64,000 nucleotides of DNA from Dipetalonema caudispina (taxonomy: Eukaryota > Nematoda > Chromadorea > Rhabditida > Onchocercidae). The notes under the pieces were generated by a model that did not search any database, had not been told where the DNA came from, and saw only the letters and a list, made by a program, of their open reading frames with translations. The stretch covers positions 434,001 through 498,000 of the forward strand of contig JABVXV010000005.1 in assembly GCA_013365325.1 (NCBI GenBank), given 5' to 3'. Position 1 is the first letter of the stretch, and each line of letters starts with the position of its first letter. The position numbers and the translations under genes were made by a program. Positions 12,791-27,000 of the stretch are shown in pieces.

Positions 12791-15700
12791 ATGGATGGTA
12801 TATCAGATTCTGTTTCCGAAGGCCTCTCTTCACCGGAGCTATCACGTCGTAGCGGAGAATCATATCAAAGTTCCAAACTGAAATTCTCCATACAAAATAT
12901 TTTGCGACCAGATTTTGGTAAGGTAAGAAAGAGTGTTTTCATTATTAAAAAAGAAAACGAAATTGGGTAAAACTGTTTGGTTGGAAAAGAAATTCAAATA
13001 TCTTTTTTATTTTAATTCTTACAAAAAATAACTGAATGAAATTCACAAATCTCTTCATCGTTTCGCAATTCAAAGTTTCATCTAATTTCAGAAATATTGT
13101 TACATTCCATATATAGCCTAACATTTATCTGTTCATACTATGCTTAATTAAATTAATCCATCTCGATATTATTTCATATCATCGCTTCTGACACTTTTCC
13201 TTCAATCATAGTCAATCACTGACAGTTTTCAGGGATTGTCTGTTACAGATCTTAACCATCATTATTATCCATATATCCAACTTTTTCTTTTTCCTTAGGA
13301 TTCTTTACTTTTTGAACTAGGAAGATTAAATATACTGTAGATATGTATGATTGTTTATGTGACCAGTCAAACTTTTTCTAAGAATGACCATTAATTCTAA
13401 AGGTTATGTAGACAGACATTTGCTGGATTACTTGAAATTACGTAGGGTTTTTTTTTTTTTCCAGCATGACACAGCTTTAAAACCATGTGCATCAACGACA
13501 CCGGACAACATAAATACAGTATTCCCAGCATGGATATATTGTACCCGGTATTCCGATCGACCAAGTTCAGGTATATCGGAAAAATTTTCCAAACAAGGAA
13601 ATCATAGTGATATTTCATTGAACAAAGTATGCATATGTGTACGTACGTAAGTGTATTCAAAGTTGTTTTATCACGTATTTTGTTAACGAGCCTAAAAACT
13701 AAAAAATAAAAAAAAACAAAAAACTATAAGTGTCTTTTCCTTAAATTAGATAACCATCGATAAAAAATGTTCGGGTATACGATTGCGTAACTTTCCTACC
13801 ATCTCATATGTGTCTCTTCTTGGCAGGCACGCTAATTTGCGTACATAATTTGCGTCATTACACTCATTCATCCATCCATCAAAACTATTTCATAACCAGC
13901 AAATACAATTATCACACGTTATAATCATCACCTGTTGATGATGAATGATTGCTGAAACAAATGATCATAATCATTGAGGAACTACAGTTTTGATAAGTTT
14001 CGATCAGAAGAATTTTCAACTCATGCATCATTTGTCTAAATATTTGGAGTTTACTGTTAACTTTATAAGAATTGTTTTTGCAATCCTAATTTGTTTTAGG
14101 GCCAAGGTCACGTCGAACGAAACGGAAAGAAACAAATCTTAATGATGATGAGAAGCGACCACGAACGGCATTTACTGCTGAACAACTGGAACGATTGAAA
14201 CAGCAATTCATGGATAACCGGTATCTCACAGAGAAACGGCGTCAGGAATTGGCACATGAGCTTGGCCTAAACGAATCACAGATCAAAATATGGTTCCAGG
14301 TTAGCTTTGCATTTGTTTTTCGTGCTTGAAAATAGGTACGGTTTTATCTGGAACCAATGTCTGGTCTGATACAAATTCTTTGTTGCGAAACTGTAAAGCC
14401 TAAATCATAAACGGAAAGAGTATCCTCACAACAAGTAATTTTTATTCCCATTTCCTAGCAAGAAAGAGTCTTTTCATAATCACACCTTTCAACTATACTG
14501 ATTAATTAGTGTTTAATTTGCAGTAGGAGCAAAAATTTGAATTTTCTCTTCACTCTTCTGTTCATTATTTCTTCAACAGTTTGCTTTATCGAAGAGATAC
14601 CAAACTGGAAAGAGAATATATATGTGATGGATGTCGGCGTATTGTTCCTCATTTGTCTTCTAAACTTTACATTCGGCCAGATGCGCATTTTGAATTTTTC
14701 AAAGTTAATGGGAAATAAAAAACAAGAAAAGAGAGCTGTTCGAGGAAGGAAAGGATGTGAAGTGCAAAGGTGAAGATATGAGTGCATCTTCCGGACGGCT
14801 ACTTCACATATGTTTTTACAACTTTTTCCTTTTGGATACTTAATACCAATAGTGAATAGACATATAACCTTTTAACCATATCCAATTGGCTCTTATTTAT
14901 TTCAACGTTATCCTTTACGATCTAAATTTTCTTCAAATTATTTGATGTCTGCAAAGCTAACAAACATTCACTATGTCAATTGATTCGTTTTTGAAGATAC
15001 GGACTATGATATTTAGGTAGCATTTAACTTTATGCACAGCCAATTAATTACCTCATCTGTTTATTCATTTAACCCTCTCTATAAATGTAAATAATAATTT
15101 GGAATTACTGTAAAACATCATTTAAAAACAGTGAATAGGAAGTGCATAGTAGACAGGTGGACATAAGGAGCATAGAACAATCATCATCTACCTGATCATC
15201 ATTAATACAAATTTCAAAAAATCCATTAAAATGCGATGGATCATCATCATCATCATCTGTTTGTACACACAATGGGAATAATTGTAATGATGATTGTGAT
15301 GTTATCAGTAGTCACTCTATCATTGTATTACCAGTTTTATGTCATGTCGCAGTCCGATTGCTTTTACATTTCTCAAATTTCAAAATTTAGATATTAAACG
15401 AAATAAAGAGAACTCGAATAGCATAACTTCAACTGTAACAAATGAAAAACAAAAATTTCCCTTGTAATAATAAATTTAATCATTGATCAGTTGTGAAATC
15501 ATTGTTATTGTCCTTTTCAAGCCCGCAATTCCGCCCTAAGTAAGGTGGATGAACGAAATTTAGGGGAAGATGACATTTTTGCATATGGAAGTGCGGAAAG
15601 AGGCAAAGATCTGTCTCATCAAAAGCTTTATAATCATCAAATACCGTTTTAGATGAATTTATTTATTATCAGGTAGTCAAATCTTGCAACTGTCTCTCTG

Positions 15701-17956
15701 CATAATTTGCCGCTATGAACAATCGATGTGTACCTCTACAGTGAAGTCAGTTTCCTTCAGAACTTGTCTTTTAGATTATGTAGTTGTTCATGTTAATTTT
15801 CTTCTTCTCAAAGAGAACCCGAAGAAGTTGCTCATCAATTTCTCTTTTTTTTTTTTTCATTTTGCTGTTGATTTATATCTTTATCTTTTCTGTTTAGCTT
15901 TTTCCCCCTTTTTCCCTCCTATACTTGTAATTTAATTTTTCAATTAGTGAATGAAATTTCCACCAAAGTTCTACTGATTATTTCGCAATCAAATTATTAC
16001 ATGACAACTTTAGTGATTTCGTTTAGTTGCATTCAGAAATCGTTCACATCTTGTGATCATCAAATATCAATCAGATTGAGTAATCCTTTCCACGTCAAAT
16101 GTTCAAATACTTTCATGCCTTTGTTAACAAAAGGTTTATTTGTATCGCAAATTGTTTTATACAAATTTCACAGAAGGATTCTTGGACTTAGCTTGTTATC
16201 AACGAGGTCAACAGGTATACTTTTAAAATTAAAACACTGAATTCTTGTATAGTTATGATTTCTCCTGATCTCATTTACTTCTATTCCACGGGTCTTAAAT
16301 TCAGTAATCCTTTACTATTCATGAATTTCCAAAAAGCAACACTTTTCATCAATCATTTTCCTGCTAATTCCTTTTTTCAACTTATACTTTCTACAAACAC
16401 ATTATGACCAATATTACCTGGTTTCATCTTACCGTAAAAGATTGTTTTCTAAGATCCAATTCGATGTATCGACTTAGTTTCCCAGCCCACTTCAGATCAT
16501 ACCATGTGTGTTATGAATGATTACCTGTCTAATGATAGGTATGCGAAAGAAATGTTAATTGGTAAGTAATAACAAGGTGCAAAATGACTGGACTATCTAT
16601 CGTTGCAATCTTCTGGCGGAAAGAAGACGATGATACTGAACTCTGATTGAGCGATAAAATAGTTCTGTCGTCCTTGTTGACATGATATAACCCGTTCATT
16701 ATGTTTATTACTTAGTATTACATGTCATCATGACTATTACCATTAGACATCTCTGAAACTAACAGAAGTTTTATTGAAGATCTGCTTGATGAGCTGTCCA
16801 GACATTTGGACTTTGTTGGAGGAAATCTACAAATGATACAGGACATTATTTCAGCGAATAAGCTACAATTTACTAAAAGTAATATAACAAAAGTATTTTA
16901 TTGAGAAGTTACATGATTTTCAAAAACTCACTAATATTAATGAGATTCAGATTCTGTTGGAGAAAATCTATAAATGAGTAGCAATCTCTTGCAATTTGCA
17001 TTTATATCGAAAGATATGCTTGTCGCTACTATTTGTAACTTACTTTAAGCCAACATTTGTTGTTCGATAAGAGAAGGGAGGAGGATGGAAAAGAAATTTT
17101 TTTTATATATAATTAGTGATCAATTCAATTTGAATTTTTCACACTTGCAATCTTTCCTTCGAATTTTGCTGAGATTTTGGATTTGTTTATTTGAATTTCC
17201 TAATGATTACAGAAATTGGATGCTGAATTAAATTTACCAATCAAATTCAGCACTAAATTACTCTTGTTTCAGTGGGAATCCAAAAATTTACTTTAACTTT
17301 AAAATCTTTCGACATCCCCCGTTAGCTTTATTCATGCATTATACTACAGTTAAACATCTCAAAGTACTTCAATAATTCGAATATTTAAAAAAAGAATCCG
17401 CTGGGGCATTTTTGTACTTTTGACACCTTAAAATTTGTCTCTCATTTTCTCAATAGGATTACAGAATGTAATTTTATGATTATGTACAAATGTATTTCGT
17501 CTGCATTAAACGGACCAATCTGATTTATTAATTTACAACCTTTAAGATCACCTCCTAAATGCTATCTATCGATTATAATCGACATGTTGTATGCTTTATT
17601 ATTTCTTATTTCAAAAAATTAAGTATGCTTCCAGGATTTCCCAAAATTTGATGGAAAAATTCACAGGAAGTGGGAAATTTTTAAGAATCACTTGAAAAAT
17701 TCATATTTGTAGAATTAAAAGTTCGAATATTTGCCCCTTACTTCCTAACCCATTATTTCTTGTAGAATTTGAGACTTCACTTTGTATTTGAAAACATTAG
17801 TTTTTGCTTTTCAATTAAAAAAAAATTTCTGCTGATTTTCAGAACAAACGAGCAAAACTGAAGAAAGCATCTGGACATCGACCTGTACTGGCCCTGCATT
17901 TGATGGCTCAGGGACTTTACAATCATACATCGATGCCAATATTTAATCAACGCTAG
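12791..17956 (+). CDS. ceh-16: Engrailed-class homeodomain transcription factor
   Basis: Engrailed proteins are DNA-binding repressors; ceh-16 acts in C. elegans seam-cell and boundary fate. Exons: 12791-12922, 13465-13570, 14100-14299 and 17843-17956, about 183 aa. Domains appear in engrailed order. An engrailed-homology segment [12 protein letters not shown] comes first, then the hexapeptide-like [14 protein letters not shown] that binds Exd/Pbx partners. The homeodomain follows, from [15 protein letters not shown] to IKIWFQNKRAK with the recognition helix intact. The family C-terminal box [13 protein letters not shown] comes last. The final intron (3.5 kb) splits recognition helix 3 between WFQ and NKR. 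The start is a choice: ATG 12791 directly follows the acceptor ATTATTCAG, suggesting trans-splicing, while the in-frame ATG 12761 would add ten residues. AATAAA at 18134 lies 178 bases past the stop. Confidence 0.95.
14300..17842 (+). other. Large last intron of ceh-16
   Basis: At 3.5 kb this is the longest well-supported intron in the window. It holds (ATC)n near 15238-15256 and a 25-base direct repeat (16812-16836 and 16953-16977; 22 of 25 identical). Open frames inside it look non-coding. It is a plausible site for regulatory elements, but none can be named from sequence. Confidence 0.6.
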
Positions 17957-19000
17957 AACGAAATTAGGTCAGAGCCATTCTTACCTGCAATTTGTAATTT
18001 GGTCTACATTAATGCTGTAAAATTTAAACAAAAGCGATGCGTTTCCCAAATTTCTTAGCGAATCGAACTCTTGAAATATGAGAAATATAACTCGGATTAA
18101 GGGTAGAAAATCTGCTATTTAGTTTTGGGATATAATAAATATATTATATAGCATCATTTCACTGGCTCAAGTGAAGCACTATCCCATTCGATAGTAAAAT
18201 TAGGCAGTAAACCGGGGAGAACTTCGGAATCTCGAGGTCCTTTACGACTGCAACACTGACAGAACGCAGTTAGCTTACCTTAGGGATATCCTGCTTGAAC
18301 CATTGAAAAATGGGAGACTTAAAACTGAGGCCTGACAAGACAGTAGTATTACTCCAGAAACAAAATGTATTAATTACGGTGAAAAAGGTGAAAATTTTGT
18401 ACATTTAGTGGCGCTGTTGTATTCGTTAACTGAACTATATGGTAATAAATATATTGCTTACATTTATTGTTAACAATAAAACGATAAATAGTCACAAAAT
18501 AAAAAATTAATAATGCACTGAACAGAGAAAATGTATGAAAAAATGATCTAACTGACTATTAGGTTTAGAACCCAAACAGCCAATACCAAACCATGAGGCA
18601 AAAAAACAATAAGTTGTGCAAATGTCACATCCTGATGATAAAATTCAGGGCTATATTGTATTACATATAGTTGTCATTTTTATACAAACAAACAGTCGAC
18701 TAACTAAAATTCCTGTAGCTCTTAAATCTTATTTGCTATCAGCTTCAATTGTTTTACATAGTTTAATGTAGCACCATAATTATTTGAAACAGACGAATAG
18801 AACTATCACCGAAGAATGCTTTAAAACAAGTGGCTGTTATGCAACACAAAAATAATTTATGCTAGTTTTTGCACTGTCTTCACTTCCATCCATTTAAGCT
18901 ATGGAAGTGGACCGTGTTTGCTTGAAGCCGGATCCGAACAACCACTGAAAATCCCTGACCGTTCCTCTCCTACACTTCTTAATTCAAATTTCTTAAGAAC
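17957..19000. other. Convergent 3' region between ceh-16 and the mrps-18A gene
   Basis: The two genes point towards each other here. I see no open frame or RNA gene, only 3' UTR-like AT-rich sequence with AATAAA-type motifs on both strands. Confidence 0.6.
18134..18139 (+). other. Candidate polyadenylation signal of ceh-16
   Basis: AATAAA lies 178 bases downstream of the TAG at 17954-17956. Confidence 0.5.
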
Positions 19001-20218
19001 CTACACTTTTTTAATGTACCCGACATTTCCACTCTTTTTAAAATTAACTCCACGTGTGTTATATCGTTTAATATAGTACCATGAGCCGGGGATCACTTCT
19101 TCTTTTATTCGATATATGTCCCTGTCATCGTTCCAATACCTATATAATACAATAATATGACTTATGTTTTAAGCAAATCCACCTTTTAAGGGTGATTCCT
19201 TTGCTGAACACCAAACTCACTGTTTCGGCAAATAATTTGTTGGAATGTCTATTTCGTCAATATAAGAATCTACAAAAGATCAAGAAAAAGTTACAAAGAC
19301 TACTAACAAATTTTAATATAAGCGTTTAAACCTGACTATTCTTACATACAATTTTAAAGCAGTAAAGCGGAAAAAAAAGAACAAGACCTCGCGAATCGTT
19401 TGTATCCCGAACGATCGAAATCAGCAGTCGTCCTGTCTGGAAAAAGACCAGCCCAATGAGCCTGTAAAAGAGTAAATTTTTTCAGCAAAATTGGCAGCTA
19501 ATCACTTTGTATCATGGGAATTACAAATGAGAGCACTGAACGTGGCATTTTCAACAATAACCGTCTTTACACTGTAGTGTACCTGCATAACACAACGTTC
19601 AATCCTCCGCTGTTGTTTCTTACACAAACCAGTAAGTTGCTGTGGAAGCACGGTTCCATCTTTTCGCATAAACTGTTCCAAAATTAATACATCTGAATAA
19701 CGGATCTGCAAGCATAATGCTTAGAATTTAACGTTAAAGTAGAGACAGTTCCCTTCAACAGCTGCAAAATCTTGGTTAAAGAAATTACCTTGACGGGAAT
19801 GTTACACGTGCACAACGTACAAGTTTCCGGGCTATGTTTCAACACTTTACGGTCATCTGTATCCGGAATATCCACAACTTCAACAATCGTCGTATCTCCG
19901 TGAACTTTAGTATCAACTGAAAACTACAGCACTTACTTCAAAACTGGTATTACTACAAATTATTATTTATTAAAGAATATAGCAGATTAAACTAAAAAAT
20001 TTTCTAACGAAAGGCTAAAATATTTAGCACACTATGCCACATATAACAACGTCGAGAATATTCCGAGGACGATAGTCGTTCGCGATAACACTGAAGTATA
20101 ATATCTACTTACTTTTTTTCTTGAAGACAGCTAAGGTTGTGACAAATTGTCTCGGCCAACAAGAAATCTGTCCGGAACATCCTGTTATCAAACTGATTGG
20201 CCTCAACATACATAACAT
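19001..20218 (-). CDS. mrps-18A: Mitochondrial ribosomal protein S18A / mL66
   Basis: This family is a bS18 homologue carried on the mitochondrial large subunit (mL66). Exons on the minus strand, in order: 20218-20113, 19916-19789, 19705-19583, 19461-19383, 19269-19221 and 19139-19001, about 207 aa ending TAG. The N-terminus (MLCMLRPISLITGCSG) is basic and hydroxylated, like a mitochondrial presequence. The core matches human MRPS18A: CTLCTCNIPVK for CPICRWNLKHK, then YSDVLILEQFMR, LTGLCKKQQRRIE and AHWAGLFP. The last exon carries PGSWYYIKRYNTRG. The exon 4 donor is uncertain: AG|GTCTTG at 19388 looks better, but only TCTT|GTTC at 19383 keeps frame. ATG 20218 sits three bases inside an acceptor-led exon (CAG at 20224-20222), again suggesting trans-splicing. 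Confidence 0.88.
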
Positions 20219-21011
20219 AAGCTGAAATTGAAAAAGAGATATCCGGAAAGTAGATACATAACCTAGTCTCTCATCAACAAATCAATCTCTCCATTATTCT
20301 CACTATTGACATCAGCTGAGGCATTTATGATGGACTAAATTTCTCTCCGCTGTGCATTTCGAGTCAAACTGTGCCATCTTAAACAGAATCATCTGTCATT
20401 CAAGCTGTATCTTACAAGTGAAAAGCAGAAAAAGGCACAGTTTGACTTCAGATTTAGAATTGAATAATACAGAATCATAATCGGTATTTTGGGATTCACA
20501 GTGAAGCATGTAAACATATACACGTTTAGAAAAATAGACAGCTTTCCGAACTGTCTGAGGACTGTCGCCCGAGTAATCACCAAAGACAAGAACGCGGGAT
20601 AATGGGTACGGGGGAAGACAAGGCTTAAATGAAATGAAACAATTTAATCAGAATGAGGACTCAATTTAACATGCAACAATTCATGAAACGTGAAATTGAA
20701 GTTCTGTTTGTAAATGGAGGTCGAGGTCGTGTTGGTCAGGGGCCTCTACCTTTATTAATGATTATTGAGGTCAAAGTACATCAACATTACCGTGTAAGAC
20801 GACAATTCACGTCCTCTTTTTGATGTGAACAGATGTTAATCGTATTTCACTTGCTCAGTATTACTTGGCCATCTTGTACAAATCTCATTCATTTTAACGG
20901 CCAAATCCCGAGCTACAGTTGAAATTGCTGTGGTAGATCTCGGAACTATAGTTATTGCATGCTTGCATGTGATCGTGCAGGATTTGTTATTGCTGATCAA
21001 AAAAGCGCAGA
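20219..21011. other. Divergent intergenic region between mrps-18A and LRR-Ig genes
   Basis: The two genes start back to back about 790 bases apart, so both promoters should lie here. The stretch holds an inverted repeat at 20362-20447. Small open frames on the minus strand do not extend through splice sites. Confidence 0.55.
20362..20447. repeat. 14-bp exact inverted repeat, 58-base spacer
   Basis: AGTCAAACTGTGCC at 20362-20375 has its exact reverse complement at 20434-20447. It lies about 145 bases upstream of the mrps-18A start codon. Confidence 0.75.
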
Positions 21012-24000
21012 ATGCATGTTGCAACACTGTGCATAGTATATCGTTTGTTAATCATTGCACAAGTTTGCATTCCTTTGGTTTTCTGCACTGATGAAGCCTA
21101 CCATCGAAGTGAAGCAAGATCTATCACCGGAGAAGGAAAGGTGACATTTTCAGTTAATTTCTGTTGTTTAGTAAAACTAATTTTTCGGGGATTGCAGTTT
21201 CTATGATTTTCCTAGTTGAGAATTCGAGAAGTTTGTTAGTAATATGAACTTTTAATGGAGAATTTACAGACTAAATTTGTTCTCCATTACAGGATTTATT
21301 GGGACAGATGATCTTTTGCTTCATATTTATAATCCAAAATATGGTCATTATAATATTTGTAACATCCTTGAAAATTTTTTAGCCAACTTCTTGACTGTTC
21401 AGGTAACATTAGTTGTCGATAACCCATGCCGAATGTATGGGTGTCTTTGTGAAAACAGGACGATAACATGTGTTAATGTGGAACCCGCTAGACTTGATCA
21501 GCATATTCTTAAGCTTGTGCCAGATGCTCATAGTATATCGTTCACTAAATGCTCTCAGGTCACTCATTTTCTTATTTATTTTGAAATATGCTGAAACTCA
21601 TTGATTTGTGCAACAACACAACCACGATTGTTTTCGGGTACATGTGATGATCCATTTTGGAAATTTTCTTGAGATTTTGGAGTTGCCGGTCGTTACGACG
21701 GCGGGATGGCTATTGAAATTGAAATCATATCTGTGAGATCAGTTAATTCAAAATAGTAAAGCACGCAGCTAAATCAATTAATCGCATTTTGCAGAAACAT
21801 CTCAGTCTGCACATATTCGAAAATTTTACTTCACTGCGCAGCATTGCAGTCCATGATTGTAATATACAACACCTTTTTCCGTTTGCTTTGGATTCTCTGC
21901 AAAGTTTGCATGTTCTGAATTTGAGCCGCAATTATTTATGGGACTGGAATGAAATTTGTATAGCCTTGAATCAACTGTCGTCGTTACAAATAGTTGATTT
22001 ATCCCATAATTGGTTCTCCAAATTATCTCATACTGGTCAATGCGTAGTCAATAAACTGCAACACCTGAATTTATCTTCTAATCAAGTGAGCTATTGCCAG
22101 TTGCACTAAATTAATCATCTCCAGACTTCTTTTATAGCTATATAACAAATATAGAACTTTTGGACGTTTAATTTATTATTTGTTAATTGCAAATTTAGTA
22201 ATAGAAAAGATAGATTCCTATAATTTCGGAGTTAACAGTTCATTTATATCGGCTCCAAATCGATATTAGTGGGGAAAATAATTTTACTCCACTCTTTATA
22301 ATTTTTTCGTCCCACAAATTTTGTGGATTCACAATTTGACCATCATACATTTTTGTAAATTCCTACATACAGTTTCCCTCCACTCCCGTTAGTCTCTAGC
22401 AATCACTGTTCTCTCTTGAATTTAGTCGCATTTTAGTGTCAAATGTTAGTCTCAAGTGCTAAACATATTTACAATTTGCAATGAAAGCATGATTTTTGGC
22501 ATATTACAAAGTTAAGTAAAACATAGTATGTATATTAGATGAACTGTTCAGTTTTTCAGGTTTCAGAGTTATCTGTGGTGCCAAATGCAATATCGTTGGA
22601 TCTATCTTCAAATAGGTTAACACGAATTCATGGTGAATGGCCATTTTCGTTAGAAGATTTAAATTTGTCGAATAATCCTTCAATGGAACAATTCCCCTCA
22701 CTTTCCCTAGTCCCTCAATTATCTGATTTGAATATGGATAACTGTGGATTAGCAGTTTTGCCATTATCCATTTCATCGAATTTACAGCGTTTGTCATTGC
22801 AGTACAATAGATTGGCTTTTATCGATTTCGATTCACTTAACTTACCTTCACTGCAGGAGGTTTGTTTACCTCTGTTTTTGAGATATTTTATTGAGGCAAA
22901 GGGTAGAAATGTGGCCTTTATTTTATTTCATTCATTTAACTTTAGGAAAATTAAATGACCTTACTTTCTAGTCTTCTCATTAAGGTTTAAGTGTACAATT
23001 TTGCATTTTTCAAATACATATTGCGATATTCACTAGTAATGTCAGGATTATCTGTTATTCATCTACACGAACAACGTATTGAACTGTTGTTTTATTTGGA
23101 ACCTCTTGCGCCTTTGCTTTAATCTGGTCCAAATATATTTATTTTCCATGCAGTTTTGGTTCACAAGAGACCAAAGTTTTTCTTGTATTTTAATTCCAGA
23201 AATTTTCGCCTCCCTAATTCATCTTGACTTGCTTCCTATTAATGAATCCTTCTTCTGATTAATTAATGCGAATAATTTCATTAATTTCGATCGTCTTATT
23301 GTTTAAATTTCACTAGTTCAACGAAATTTTTGTATTGTTCAGATCTACACTTATATTCGTGATGTTCTGTTTCAGTTGGATTTAAGAAACAGTTTTCGAT
23401 TACACAGCATTGTTGGTACACTACCTATCAGAGTAAGAGATTTCCGTCTCACAAACACGCCAATGAGATATCTGCCACCAGATTTCTTCCTAAGGTTCTT
23501 TGCATATTTTTTTTTCCGTATAATTTATAATTCCAGTGAGATCCAAATTAATAGGATATTAATTTGTTACCTTCCGCGCTTGAAATCGCTGTTCTTGATC
23601 GAGTTATTACTATACCAGAATAGTTTAATCATCCAATGGACTGCTTTATTAATCAATAAATTTCCATATTATGAAACATATTGCTTGCTAGAATTCTGCA
23701 AAGTTTCTGATAAAAAAATGCTGAAGAATTTCACAGCAATATTTCATTATCTTTCATTACCTTTCCAGAGCAAAAAATCTTCGTTTTATTGAGATCATGC
23801 CAAATAATTGGAGTTGTGACAACTGTCTCAACAAATGGACAAAGTTGCTGCCTTTCAAACTGCGACCACAAATGGATTGTGCAGATGATTTGCTTAATAA
23901 CTGCTCTATAGGTTTGTTATTCTAAGCAGTAATGAAGAATTCAAATCGAAATTTGTAACTTTGAGTTAAAAATGAAATAGCATGTGACACTGTCCACGTA

Positions 24001-27000
24001 TTTAGTCAACTCCCGGCATTTTTTTACATGCATTCATGTGATTCATGAAAAGATTGGTTGACAGATAATGATTGGTACTAATAGCTGATGAAAGCAAACA
24101 ATGCTGTGGAGTATCGAAACTGTATGCATTTTCGAGAATTGGTCATTACATACTGAAAATTCAGTGAGATCAAACTATTGTATAGGAAGGATTGGAAGGA
24201 TTCATTGTATTTCATGTTCTCATAATTTGCTTTGAATTTTCTGTAAAAGACATACGTATTTCAGGTATTTCAAAGCGAGTTGAGCATGGTGCTAAATATA
24301 TTTTAAGAGTTCCTTACGCAGAAACAGCAATTCTGCCATGCGATGCATATGGTGAGCTGCCATTGTTCATCGAATGGTGGCTAGTTAGACCCGAAGTACT
24401 GATTGGAAGTTATGAATTTGGAAATCGAATTATTATAATGAACTGGACTCGGAATGGTATTTACGAAATTATTCCTGGGGGACTCCTTCTTATCAGTGGT
24501 GCTAGAAAAGAATTAGTCGAGCGATACAGATGTGTGGTGTCGAATTCAAAAGTAGGCTTTCTATTCATGACAAAAAAAGCTTCTCAGTTGAAATCCTCAT
24601 TTTTTACTTCTCTGACTTGAATAGATACTTTCCAGAATCTTTTTTCCAAAAAATGCTCCATTTTCTACTGAATACAAAGTGAAAGTTTTTTTTTTTCTTT
24701 TTGATACACATTTACATTTCTGCTGGGAATTACTCATGAGGCAACTTAAATTTGCATGAGTAAATTGTTCACTTGAGTTTTATTGATTCCACCAATAAAT
24801 GTCACTTTTATAGGGAAATGCTTCACAAGTAGTACACTTCCGTTTGGATTATTCAAGTTGGTTCCATTTGGAGATGAGGAAGTCTGTGTTTTGGGGCAGC
24901 ATTCTGGCCGCAGTGATTACCTGTGGCATTACTTTCTTCCTCAATTTACTTTGGTTTGCCTGCCGACAAATTGGTTTATGGTGGATCAAAAGAATTGGTG
25001 AGCAGAAATATTTCCTTCCTTTCTAATTTTAATAGTTCATTACTGCCAACTTCATACTTAAAATAGCAGCATTCACTCCATTTTGTTGTTTAGATTATAT
25101 ATCATGAACCTAATTGCAGAACGTAATTCACATGTTCGTGAAATGGTCGCTGCTGTAGAAAGATATCGACAGCGACAAATGACTACACTTTCTGAAACAT
25201 ACCATAAGAAATTGGAACAAATACGAGACAATTATCACCAACAGGTAATTAATTACTTGACTAGAGAAAGAAGGAAGATTTGATAGGTTTGTAGGAAATG
25301 TTGATTTGAAATCCTTTTTTGAATTTTAATCTTAATTTTATATTACCCTTGATATATGGGATTTCCGATTTCTATTGTATGATATATGTCTTTTATGAAA
25401 AAGTTTCATAAGGAGATAGTTGATCGTCATACGGAAAAAAAATGGTTCTTTACATTAGGTTGATCAGCTATGCACATCCTATGCGTCACAATCAGAGAGA
25501 TTTCGTGATTATCGGGCAGCGCAAATGGAAAGTATGAATCAGCATTTGGAAAATATACGCGACAATTACAATCAGCAGGTAAAATAAGTAACCTGTTAAC
25601 CTTCGTGTAAGGGAAATGAGTTTATGTTGCAACTCATATTAATTTAGATCTGCTTTTATTCAATTACTAGATGTGGGATTGAATATAGTTAATAAAAATC
25701 AACTTAGTTTGACTCTTATTCCTATCCTGTCAGATTGCACGATTATCAGGATTCAAAAAATTCCGTATATGAACGCTTTACTATTTAATCACTGATTTAG
25801 TCAAACAAAATTGAACCCTTTATGGAGAATAATTCTGGATAGATGGCATATTTATTTGCGGATAAACAGTTTTTATAATACTGGTTCAATATTTCAACTT
25901 TATCTCTAGACTCAACAACTTATTCTATAACAGAATCTATTAACTTTCATGCCCCCTCTGTGACATTGGTCTGGCAAGTACAGTGTATATTCATAAGTTT
26001 ACTTATAATGTTGTCCCAAATAAATTCTTTATTACAGATATGCAGACTGCGAGATTACGGTTCGAAACGAGTTGAGCAGCTTTGGGAGGGTTATGAGCGT
26101 CAAGTAAATCGTCTTAGAATGTTCTCTTTACATCAACGTTTGGGTTTAATGCGTAAATACAAAGTGAAACAGCAATATCTGAATAAGCTTGTGGCAAAAT
26201 TTGCTGATAATCCTTCTCAAGCATTCACGAAACCGGTAAGTTTTATTAAAACTTTTATGCGATAAAACGTTTACTGCGCTGTATTTGACTCTCTACGAAC
26301 CACTTGTCTATTTCCATGCAAACAAGAACCAATGAAATCAAGCAGCTGGTGCTTTTTTTTTTTTTTTTTTTTTTTCGCTATTTTAACACGTTTCTCTGAG
26401 AGATGGCTAAGTTACTGATGGATCAATTTATTGCTTGATGCACTTGATTCAATCACAGCAAGTATAGAATTTTCGTTTATGAATAGCAAAGATTATTTTG
26501 CTTAATTTTATTTTTTGCTCTTGAGAATTACAGAAGTTAGAAACTTGAAATTTTTGAAGAGGACAAATTGCTGTGCAAAATTCTTGCTGAAGAACCTCAT
26601 GGAATTCAAATTCCATTGTGGATTGCAAAACTTGCTCGAGATGGATTTTTTTTCTGATTTTATAGCAACCAGAAGTTATCTTGACGGATTCAGTTTGCGA
26701 GCTGGACATTCAAACGCATAGACGAATTGGGTCATTTCATTCTCTTCCGGAATATATATTGCACGATGACGATGCGTCAAAAACTTTACGGTCCGAAATA
26801 ATTCAGGGATTTCGTAATCAAGAACTATTCATGTTAGATGCCTATGATGTTAATCACGATGCACCTTGCTCTTCGAAGCAGGATCAGGTATCAATTACTG
26901 GTGGAAATGTGTTAAGACTTTTAAAGTGACTGAAAGTTGTAGTTTGCAAATTGATATACTGGATTAGTTTACATCTGTTTTACATCTGGGACAGTTACTC

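Noticed and set aside
13397..13660. 87-codon minus-strand frame
   Set aside because: Antisense shadow of ceh-16 exon 2.
14506..14787. Overlapping frames on both strands inside the ceh-16 intron
   Set aside because: No splice partners, no known domain, and they lie in an intron bounded by homeodomain exons.
22504..22797. 97-codon minus-strand frame
   Set aside because: Antisense of an LRR exon.
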